From the NCBI GenBank assembly GCA_016210245.1, contig JACQUR010000029.1, positions 1 to 5,726 on the forward strand: a DNA stretch of 5,726 nt. Direction: 5' to 3'. The notes under the pieces are model-generated. The model was not told the origin of the DNA, did not search any database, and saw only the letters and a program-made list of their open reading frames with translations. The stretch's first letter is position 1. Each line of letters starts with the position of its first letter. This document shows positions 1-4,904 of the stretch, piece by piece. A program made the position numbers and the translations under genes. The DNA is from Chloroflexota bacterium. GTDB lineage: Bacteria; Chloroflexota; UBA6077; JACQUR01.

Positions 1-58
1 CCTCCTGCCTTCTGCCTACTGCCTCCGGCCTTCTGCCTTCTGCCTTCTGCCTCCTGCC
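1..58. repeat. Heptanucleotide tandem array (CCTTCTG type)
   Basis: Eight consecutive 7-bp units of consensus CCTNCTG: four are exact CCTTCTG and the others are CCTCCTG, CCTACTG or CCTCCGG. A partial unit follows. The array ends about 3 bp from the stop codon of the leftward ATPase gene and probably continues beyond the left edge of the window. The same heptad, in the same orientation, returns at 1741-1778 on the other side of that gene. It has no T-tract or hairpin, so it does not look like a terminator. Confidence 0.9.
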
Positions 59-61
59 GAC

Positions 62-1624
62 TCACGCCACCTGCGTCGCCCGGCTGGCGCGGGGGCCAGC
101 GAGCGCGGCAAGCATCAGCTCGCCCTGCAGCGCCAGCACCTCGTGTACCTCGCCGGCCGGGGAGGCGAGGCGGAGCGCCAGGTGCTGGGTTACCAGCCTG
201 GCGCAATGGTAGGCCAGCGCCGGAGGACTCTGGCGCGCCAGGCGGTAGAGCGGGTGCTCCAGGTTGATGATCAACTGGTCGTCGGCTTCCAGCACCACCT
301 CCGGCGCGCCCTCGCCCGCCCCCAGGTAGGCGCCCTGGACGACCAGAGAGGGGGGAGGGCAGCGCCGCGGCGCTTCGCCCTTTGCGCTGCGGCGCCCGTT
401 CCCCGGCCCGGGCGGCTGGGGTTTCCGCTCGTCTCTCGGACGCACGGCCCCGGCCTCGCCAGAGGGGCGCGCTGCGCCTGCCCGCGTGGGCGAGGCGCCG
501 GGGCTGGCCATCCCCTCCAGGTCCACGCGCCCGCGCAGGGACTGCCTGAGCGGGCGGATGATGCGCTCCAGCACCGATTGCAGCGCCTGCGTCTCGGCCG
601 CATCCGCCAGGTGGCGCGCCCGCTGCTCCTCGCGCTCGAACACCATGGCCGCGGCGCGCCCCAGCGCAGCCAGCGCCGCCTGGTACTCGGGCGCCTGGAC
701 CTGGAAACCGGTCCGGCTGGAGTTCTGCAGGTGGCGCAGGTGGTCGACCGCCACCCACCCGGTGAGGTGCAGCGCCTGCCTGGGCGAGGCCTCGAGCCCC
801 ACCCGCTCCACGCAGATGCTCGTGCCGGCCACGGTGAGCGCCACCCCCGCCTCTTCCGGTAGCAACTGCTGCGGGTTGTCCACGTAGACCAGTTCGCCGT
901 CGAAGCTGGCGGGCAGTTCCCGCACGAGCTCCGCTGGGCAGTCCTGCGCCAGGCGGTAGACGCGATGGGGCTCCGGCCACTGCTTGCACAGGCGCTGGCC
1001 GTCCACCTCCACCGCCACCTGGGCGAAGAAGTCGCGCGTGAACTTGGCCAGCAGCCGGCGCACCAGTTGCTCGCGCCGCAGCGGGCGGTGGAAGCGCGAC
1101 AGGCGGATGAGCGTGCCCTGGTGGCCAAGCTCCACGCCCGGAGGCAGGGTGGCCCCGGCGAACTGCTCGACCTGGCTGCGGGGCGGGTTCTGAAAGAGCT
1201 GGTCGCGCGTGAGCCGCACGGCGGTTATCGGGCTACCGGCGCAGCGGGTGAAGAGCTCCATCTGCTCGCAGACCGCAAAGGTGGAGAAGCGGCCGATGCC
1301 GTGGCCGCCCATCTTCTGGCGGCCGCCCAGGCTGAGCGGCTGGCGGCGGGCGCTGTCGGTGCCCACGCGGCAGAAGAAGCGGCGCACCTCGCCCGGGCTC
1401 ATGCCGTGGCCGTCGTCCAGCAGCTCGAGCCCCTCGAGGTGGCGGCGCCGCGGTGCCGTCCGAGTGGCCAGCCGGACATGGCTGGCATCGGCGTTGAAGC
1501 TATTGCGGACCAGCTCTTCTAGAAAGGCCAGGGCGTCGGCGTAGAGGGCTGGACCGACAAGGTGGAGCAGTTGGGCGCTGTCGAAGGAGATCCGCTCGGT
1601 AGCCACGCCCACATAGTAGAACAT
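62..1624 (-). CDS. GHKL-fold (Hsp90/MORC-like) ATP-binding protein, 520 aa
   Basis: A predicted cytoplasmic ATPase of the GHKL superfamily (Hsp90, MutL, gyrase B, histidine kinases, MORC). The N-terminal domain shows the N box ELVRNSFNADA (residues 37-47; E37 and N41 would activate water and bind Mg), the G1 box DDGHGM (70-75) and the G2 lid GGHGIGRFS (106-114). Near residue 300, LQNSSRTGF resembles the loop of the Hsp90 middle domain that carries the ATP-contacting arginine (R304 here); this is inference. Residues about 372-426 are rich in Pro, Gly, Ala and Arg and look like a flexible linker. A compact C-terminal module (about 427-508, with INLEHPLYRL) follows, which I do not recognise. No signal peptide or membrane segment is seen. 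The open frame extends upstream to 2095, but those 157 codons cross repeats and lie antisense to the ThiS-like gene. The ATG at 1624 has an AGGAG site 8 nt upstream, and conserved sequence begins soon after it. The biological role is unknown. It is transcribed away from the ThiS-like gene. Confidence 0.85.
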   Translation of the reverse strand: MFYYVGVATERISFDSAQLLHLVGPALYADALAFLEELVRNSFNADASHVRLATRTAPRRRHLEGLELLDDGHGMSPGEVRRFFCRVGTDSARRQPLSLGGRQKMGGHGIGRFSTFAVCEQMELFTRCAGSPITAVRLTRDQLFQNPPRSQVEQFAGATLPPGVELGHQGTLIRLSRFHRPLRREQLVRRLLAKFTRDFFAQVAVEVDGQRLCKQWPEPHRVYRLAQDCPAELVRELPASFDGELVYVDNPQQLLPEEAGVALTVAGTSICVERVGLEASPRQALHLTGWVAVDHLRHLQNSSRTGFQVQAPEYQAALAALGRAAAMVFEREEQRARHLADAAETQALQSVLERIIRPLRQSLRGRVDLEGMASPGASPTRAGAARPSGEAGAVRPRDERKPQPPGPGNGRRSAKGEAPRRCPPPSLVVQGAYLGAGEGAPEVVLEADDQLIINLEHPLYRLARQSPPALAYHCARLVTQHLALRLASPAGEVHEVLALQGELMLAALAGPRASRATQVA

Positions 1625-1632
1625 ACGTTCTT

Positions 1633-1637
1633 CTCCT
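1633..1637 (-). promoter_or_regulatory. Shine-Dalgarno site fixing the ATPase start
   Basis: AGGAG on the minus strand lies 8 nt upstream of the ATG at 1624. It supports this start over the much longer upstream open frame. The rejected N-terminal extension would encode translated heptad repeat (RRQKAEGRRQK) and a translated REP element (LILSLSKD). Confidence 0.75.
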
Positions 1638-1703
1638 GGCAAGAGCAGGCGCCCCCGCTTTGATAGGTTTCGTCCGGGCCAGGCGTGCCGTAGAATGTCG
1701 GCG

Positions 1704-1730
1704 GAGTCCTTCGACAGACTCAGGATGAGC
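1704..1730. repeat. REP-like dyad repeat in the divergent gap
   Basis: TCCTTCGACAGACTCAGGA has two alternative pairings: GAGTC (1704-1708) with GACTC (1717-1721), or TCCT (1707-1710) with AGGA (1722-1725). Read on the minus strand it encodes LSLSKD, a peptide I recall as a common artefact of an extragenic repeat in many bacterial genomes; that recollection cannot be checked here. It sits about 10 bp from the heptad array at 1741. No convincing promoter for either divergent gene was found in 1625-1786. Confidence 0.6.
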
Positions 1731-1740
1731 AGGGCAGGAG

Positions 1741-1778
1741 CTGCCTTCTGCCTTCTGCCTTCTGCCTTCTGCCTTCTG
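1741..1778. repeat. Heptanucleotide tandem array, second copy
   Basis: Five exact CTGCCTT units plus CTG, the same heptad and orientation as at 1-58. It ends 8 bp before the ATG of the ThiS-like gene and abuts the weak GGGG Shine-Dalgarno-like sequence (1778-1781). It is perfect here, whereas the 1-58 array is diverged. Confidence 0.92.
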
Positions 1779-1786
1779 GGGTAACC

Positions 1787-2128
1787 ATGGCCCAGGTCAC
1801 CATTGAGGTCCGCTCCTGGTTGGCGCGCCGGCTCGCGGGCAACTCGAGCCGACGGGAGGGCGCCGTGCTGCGCGAGCCGATCAGCGAAGGGGAGGCCTTG
1901 CGCAGCCTGCTCGCGCGACTGATCGGCCGCGACGCAGGCTTCGCCCAGGTCTACGATCTCGACCACGATCGCCTGACCGACTACGCTGAGGTCGTCCTGA
2001 ACGGCCGCGTGGCGGACCTGGTCGGGGGACTGGATGCTCCCCTGCACGATGGCGACGTGGTGCTGGTGCTGCCCAGCTTCGCAGGAGGAGGCCAAGAGCT
2101 ACAGCCCCCCACTCAGGACCCTACGTAG
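1787..2128 (+). CDS. ThiS/MoaD-type ubiquitin-like sulfur-carrier protein with C-terminal extension
   Basis: A 113-residue protein that looks like a beta-grasp sulfur carrier (ThiS/MoaD family). Such proteins are adenylated and thiocarboxylated at a C-terminal Gly-Gly by an E1-like enzyme and pass sulfur to cofactors or metabolites. Visible signs are the opening beta strand (MAQVTIEVRSWLARRL), a middle helix (EALRSLLARLI), the VVLNGRVAD segment (69-77) and the closing LHDGDVVLVLPSFAGGG (86-102), which matches the family's end pattern. The protein does not stop at the glycines: 11 residues (QELQPPTQDPT) follow. Maturation would therefore need proteolysis, or the gene end has changed. QbsE of thioquinolobactin synthesis is a known case where residues after Gly-Gly are trimmed by a JAMM protease. 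No E1-like or JAMM gene lies in the window, so the target is unknown. The start ATG has only a weak GGGG site. The gene is divergent from the ATPase and lies ahead of the catabolic operon, so the link to either is uncertain. Confidence 0.8.
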   Translation: MAQVTIEVRSWLARRLAGNSSRREGAVLREPISEGEALRSLLARLIGRDAGFAQVYDLDHDRLTDYAEVVLNGRVADLVGGLDAPLHDGDVVLVLPSFAGGGQELQPPTQDPT

Positions 2129-2149
2129 GGCATTCAGTACTGAATGCCC
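2128..2149. repeat. 22-bp perfect palindrome at the ThiS-like stop codon
   Basis: The left arm GGGCATTCAGT (2128-2138) and right arm ACTGAATGCCC (2139-2149) are exact reverse complements with no loop. Outer GTA (2125-2127) pairs with TAC (2151-2153) past one unpaired C, giving a nearly 29-bp dyad. The G of the TAG stop is its first base. There is no T-run after it, so it is more likely an extragenic palindromic repeat than a canonical terminator, although the RNA hairpin could still slow transcription or protect the 3' end. Palindromes of the GTAGGGGC...GCCCCTAC type are, to my recollection, dispersed repeats in Chloroflexota and cyanobacteria. Confidence 0.85.
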
Positions 2150-2171
2150 CTACCACTCGGCCTCCCCCTCG

Positions 2172-2200
2172 TTGACAGGTGCCTACCCCCATCCTAGACT
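2172..2200 (+). promoter_or_regulatory. Sigma70-type promoter for the catabolic operon
   Basis: A perfect -35 TTGACA (2172-2177) is followed by a 17-bp spacer and a -10 TAGACT (2195-2200, 4 of 6 consensus). Transcription would start near 2207 and leave a leader of about 50 nt before the ATG at 2259. It is the only good promoter match ahead of the three-gene run. No operator dyad overlaps it; the nearest palindrome ends 19-23 bp upstream. The sequence match is strong but function is inferred. Confidence 0.6.
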
Positions 2201-2246
2201 GGAATTAGGGTCCTACATCTTTTCGGCTCTGTGAGACCGGCCGGGG

Positions 2247-2253
2247 GGAGGTG
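2247..2253 (+). promoter_or_regulatory. Strong Shine-Dalgarno site
   Basis: GGAGGTG, fully complementary to the usual 16S rRNA 3' end, lies 5 nt before the ATG at 2259. It fixes the start of the dioxygenase-cupin gene. Confidence 0.85.
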
Positions 2254-2258
2254 CCCGG

Positions 2259-3671
2259 ATGATTCGGGTGGGGCACGTGCGACATGCCGGCCTGGTTGCC
2301 CCGCGGGCCGCTGAGCTGGCCGAGTTCTATCAGCAAGTCTGGGGCCTGCGGAGCGTTGCCGAGCGCGGCGCCGCCCTGTGCTTGCGCGGCAGCGGCCCAG
2401 AGCCATTCCTGCTGGGGCTCTACCCGGGCGAGCGCCGCCGGCTGCACCACCTCGCGCTCTCGCTGCCCAACCGCGCAGCCGTGGATGCCGCGGCGCGTGA
2501 GCTGGAGGCGGCGGGCGTACCGGTGCTCGACCCGCCGCGGCTGCTGGACGAGCCGGGCGGCGGCTATGGCTTCTCCCTGGTCGACCCCGACGGTCGCCGC
2601 CTGGAGCTGGCCTGCGACGTGGCTCTGTCCGAGCCGCTCGACTGGGAGGCGCCCGTGCGGCCGACGAAGATCAGCCACGTTGTGCTGAACACCCCCGACC
2701 TGGACCGCGGCGCCGACTTCTACACCCGCGTGCTGGGCTTCCGCGTCTCCGACTGGAGCGAGCACCTGATGGTCTTCCTGCGCTGCAACAGCGACCACCA
2801 CAGCCTCGCCTTGAGCCAGGCCCCCCACGCGTCCTTGAACCACATCGCCTATGAGGTCCCGGGCATCGACGAGGTCATGCGCGGCATCGGCAATCTGAAG
2901 CGCCATGGGCGAGCCATCCTCTGGGGCCCGGGGCGCCACGGGCCTGGCAACAACGTCTTCGCCTACTTCCAGGACCCGGCCGGCTTCGTCATGGAGTACA
3001 CCTGCGACCTGCTGCAGATCGAGGACGAGGCGAGCTATCAGCCACAGGTCTGGCCGCGCGTGCCCGAACTGATCGAGCGCTGGGGCACCGCCGGCCCTCC
3101 CTCGCCCGAGGCGCGCGCCGCGATGCTGGGAGAGGCGGAGGTGGGATTATTGGGGGACACAATGGCTGCCGAAACAGAACGCACGGGCTCGCTGGCCGAG
3201 CTGATCGACCGGCGCATCGCTCGGCTGGAGGACCGCAAGCTGGACTGGGAGGCGCTGGCCTTTCAGGCCAGGGTCGAGCCCCGCTTCCGTCGGGCGCAAA
3301 TGCGCTACGTCGGCGGCGGGGGGACCGGCAAACACGACGACCCGAACGTCATTCAAGCCGAGCACTTCACCTTCAGCACGATGCTCCTGCCGCCCGGCTC
3401 GGAGGGCCCGCTCCACACCCACCATGACGTGGAGGAGGTGTTCTTCGTACTCAAAGGCCAGGTCACCTGCTTCTTCGAACTGGACGGCGAGCGGGTGGAG
3501 CGAACGCTCGGGCCGCGCGACCTGGCCTGGATTCCGGCGGGTGTGTCCCGCGGCGAGCGCAACGACACGGACGAGGTGGCGCTGATGATCGTGGTGCTCG
3601 GCACCGGCCGCCCCCAGCTCCCCACCTACCCCGAGGGCAGCCCGCTCCACGGAGTCAAACGCGAGAGGTGA
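2259..3671 (+). CDS. Extradiol ring-cleavage dioxygenase (VOC fold) fused to a C-terminal cupin
   Basis: A 470-residue two-part protein. Residues about 1-255 form the paired VOC domains of a type I extradiol dioxygenase (BphC/catechol 2,3-dioxygenase family), which opens catechol-like rings next to the two hydroxyls using Fe(II). The C-terminal VOC half carries the expected metal ligands H140 (KISHVVL), H195 (LNHIAYEV) and E246 (FVMEYT). It also has the active-site His pair in CNSDHHSLAL (180-181) and Tyr236 in FAYFQDPAGF. The N-terminal VOC half lacks the triad, as is usual. Residues about 310-455 form a cupin with motif 1 HTHHDVEEVFFVLKG (H386, H388, E392 or E393). Motif 2 PAGVSRGERN has Arg431 where the metal-binding His is usual. 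Such cupins are often separate genes. Met302, at 3162, has a GGGGGA site 4-5 nt upstream, so an internal start is possible. The gene starts the operon; its substrate cannot be told from sequence. Confidence 0.87.
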   Translation: MIRVGHVRHAGLVAPRAAELAEFYQQVWGLRSVAERGAALCLRGSGPEPFLLGLYPGERRRLHHLALSLPNRAAVDAAARELEAAGVPVLDPPRLLDEPGGGYGFSLVDPDGRRLELACDVALSEPLDWEAPVRPTKISHVVLNTPDLDRGADFYTRVLGFRVSDWSEHLMVFLRCNSDHHSLALSQAPHASLNHIAYEVPGIDEVMRGIGNLKRHGRAILWGPGRHGPGNNVFAYFQDPAGFVMEYTCDLLQIEDEASYQPQVWPRVPELIERWGTAGPPSPEARAAMLGEAEVGLLGDTMAAETERTGSLAELIDRRIARLEDRKLDWEALAFQARVEPRFRRAQMRYVGGGGTGKHDDPNVIQAEHFTFSTMLLPPGSEGPLHTHHDVEEVFFVLKGQVTCFFELDGERVERTLGPRDLAWIPAGVSRGERNDTDEVALMIVVLGTGRPQLPTYPEGSPLHGVKRER

Positions 3672-3711
3672 TTTTAGATTTTGGATTTTGGATTTTAGAT
3701 TTTGGATTGAG
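3670..3711. repeat. GATTTTR heptad array after the dioxygenase stop
   Basis: Six 7-bp units in a row: GATTTTA, GATTTTG, GATTTTG, GATTTTA, GATTTTG and a diverged GATTGAG. This AT-rich block contrasts sharply with the GC-rich genes. The array begins on the second base of the TGA stop (3669-3671), and its last part forms the left arm of the palindrome at 3691-3742. Translated, it gives ILDFGFWILDFG, a spurious N-terminus for the next gene if the GTG at 3668 is taken as its start. Confidence 0.9.
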
Positions 3712-3742
3712 GGCCGCGGCCCTCAATCCAAAATCTAAAATC
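3691..3742. repeat. 52-bp perfect palindrome between dioxygenase and Rieske genes
   Basis: The left arm (3691-3716, GATTTTAGATTTTGG...GAGGGCCG) and right arm (3717-3742) are exact reverse complements with no mismatch; the centre is GGGCCGCGGCCC. The RNA would fold into a stem of more than 20 bp. It ends at the base before AGGAGG, the ribosome binding site of the Rieske gene, so the folded stem abuts that site. With no T-tract it is not a classic terminator. It could influence read-through, mRNA stability or translation of the second gene; this is inference. Confidence 0.93.
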
Positions 3743-3748
3743 AGGAGG
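3743..3748 (+). promoter_or_regulatory. Shine-Dalgarno site fixing the Rieske start
   Basis: AGGAGG followed by GGGG lies just before the ATG at 3755. It rejects the GTG at 3668, which would add 29 residues translated from the repeat and palindrome. Confidence 0.85.
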
Positions 3749-3754
3749 GGGGAC

Positions 3755-4855
3755 ATGGCGGTCGAGCAGCAGACGCTCCAGGGCAGGCGGGTTGGTGTGG
3801 AGGAGGGGCTGAGGCGCGGCCTGCGCAACTTCTGGCATCCGATCCTCCAGTCGAAGAACCTGGGGGCTGGGCCGCTCGGGCTCCGGCGCCTGGGCGAGGA
3901 CCTGGTGCTCTGGCGGGACGGCCAGGGGCGGCCCCACCTCTTCCCAGACCGCTGCCCCCATCGCGGGGCCAGGCTGTCGCTCGGACGCATCCAGGGCGAC
4001 CTGCTGGCCTGCTGGTACCACGGCTTCGAGTTCGCCGGCAGCGGCGAGTGCCGGTCGGTCCCGGTCGAGGGCGCCGAGTCGAAGCTGATCACCCGGCTGA
4101 CGCTCCCCAGCTACCCGGTCGAGGAGCACTGGGGGCTCATCTGGGCATACATCGGCGAGGTGGACCTGTTTCCGCCCCCGCCGCTGCGCCTGCCCGAGGA
4201 GCTGGTCGACCCCGCCTGGAGCGGCTTCATCTGTGAGGCCCACTGGCCGGCCAACTGGACGCTGGTGTTCGACAACCTGGCCGACCCGATGCACGGCCCC
4301 TTTCTGCACAGCAGATCGTACACCCTTGGCAAGGGGCTGAAGTTCGATCGGTTGCACGTGCGCGAGCTCGAGGACGGCTTCATCGTCGAGCGCGAGCTGC
4401 AGCGGGGCGTCAACTTCGACTGGTCCGAGGTACACCTGGGCGGGCTGGCCTGGTTCCGCATCGACATTCCCTACCCGTGGTTCGCGGGCCCCGGCGGGCC
4501 GCTCAGGATCCTTGGCTTCGCCACGCCCCTTGACGCCGAGCACAGCTTGATCTATTTTCTGCGGCTGCGGCGCAGCTCGGGCTGGCGGCGCGCGCTCTGG
4601 CGGTTCCTCTATCGGACCTTCTGGGAGGACCAGCACTGGAAGGTGATCGAGCAGGACCGGGTGATGCTGGAGTCGCAGCGCGGGCTCGACTCGCGGCTGT
4701 TCGAGCACCACGCCCAGTCGGATGTAGGCGTGATCCACCTGCGCGGGCTGCTCAACCGCGAGTACGCGCGCCAGCAGGAGCGCTACCGCCAGGCAGCCAC
4801 ACGCGGCCCCGTGCGGCACCCATCGGAGGCGGAGGCGGAGGAGCGGCCGGTTTGA
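3755..4855 (+). CDS. Rieske non-heme iron aromatic oxygenase, alpha subunit type
   Basis: A 366-residue oxygenase that would add oxygen to an aromatic or related substrate, taking electrons through a Rieske [2Fe-2S] cluster. Cluster ligands are Cys67 and His69 (CPHRGARLS) and Cys86 and His89 (CWYHGF), with 16 residues between His69 and Cys86. The mononuclear iron site is DNLADPMHGPFLHS: Asp177 would bridge to the Rieske centre and His180 and His185 bind iron, with D-x2-H-x4-H spacing as in naphthalene dioxygenase. Asp301 (EQDRVMLESQ) is the likely third ligand. The size and single-chain layout resemble the phthalate 4,5-dioxygenase/vanillate demethylase group rather than the larger alpha subunits of alpha-beta dioxygenases. 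These enzymes need a reductase, which is not in the window. It lies in the middle of a three-gene run whose ring-cleaving enzyme precedes it. Ring hydroxylation, O- or N-demethylation or another oxidation are all possible; the substrate is unknown. Confidence 0.88.
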   Translation: MAVEQQTLQGRRVGVEEGLRRGLRNFWHPILQSKNLGAGPLGLRRLGEDLVLWRDGQGRPHLFPDRCPHRGARLSLGRIQGDLLACWYHGFEFAGSGECRSVPVEGAESKLITRLTLPSYPVEEHWGLIWAYIGEVDLFPPPPLRLPEELVDPAWSGFICEAHWPANWTLVFDNLADPMHGPFLHSRSYTLGKGLKFDRLHVRELEDGFIVERELQRGVNFDWSEVHLGGLAWFRIDIPYPWFAGPGGPLRILGFATPLDAEHSLIYFLRLRRSSGWRRALWRFLYRTFWEDQHWKVIEQDRVMLESQRGLDSRLFEHHAQSDVGVIHLRGLLNREYARQQERYRQAATRGPVRHPSEAEAEERPV

Positions 4856-4856
4856 T

Positions 4857-4894
4857 AGTGGCGAGTGGCGAGTGGCCACTCGCCACTCGCCACT
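4857..4894. repeat. 38-bp perfect palindrome between Rieske and hydrolase genes
   Basis: The left arm AGTGGCGAGTGGCGAGTGG (4857-4875) and right arm (4876-4894) are exact reverse complements with no loop. Each arm is built from the 7-bp unit GAGTGGC. It begins 1 bp after the TGA stop (4853-4855) and ends 1 bp before the GGAGG ribosome binding site at 4896. The unit differs from GATTTTR and CCTTCTG elsewhere in the window, but the head-to-head heptad layout matches the 52-bp palindrome. Confidence 0.93.
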
Positions 4895-4895
4895 C

Positions 4896-4900
4896 GGAGG
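4896..4900 (+). promoter_or_regulatory. Shine-Dalgarno site of the hydrolase
   Basis: GGAGG lies 4 nt before the GTG at 4905, which is slightly close. An in-frame GTG at 4920 is the only other nearby start and is farther away (19 nt), so 4905 is preferred. Confidence 0.65.
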
Positions 4901-4904
4901 ACAG

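Noticed and set aside
143..862. Plus-strand open frame of 239 codons opposite the ATPase gene
   Set aside because: Arg/Gly/Leu-rich shadow frame with no motif; the minus strand carries the intact GHKL protein.
1660..1696. Promoter TTGATA with TAGAAT for the ThiS-like gene
   Set aside because: The spacing between the two boxes is 25 bp, too long for a sigma70 promoter.
2081..2092. AGGAGGAGG as a ribosome binding site for another gene
   Set aside because: It encodes the GGG of the ThiS-like protein and no start codon with an open frame lies at a suitable distance.
1625..2095. N-terminal extension of the ATPase frame by 157 codons
   Set aside because: It lies antisense to the ThiS-like gene, translates heptad and REP repeats (RRQKAEGRRQK, LILSLSKD), and a good AGGAG-ATG start exists at 1624.
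3670..3742. CRISPR array or rho-independent terminator
   Set aside because: Units of 7 bp are contiguous without spacers, so not CRISPR; the hairpin has no following T-run and is followed at once by a ribosome binding site.
3668..3754. GTG start at 3668 for the Rieske gene
   Set aside because: The 29 added residues (ILDFGFWILDFG and onward) are translated repeat and palindrome, and AGGAGG sits directly before the ATG at 3755.
3695..4879. Minus-strand open frame of 394 codons opposite the Rieske gene
   Set aside because: Shadow of a GC-rich gene with clear Rieske motifs on the plus strand; its protein is low-complexity and shows no domain.
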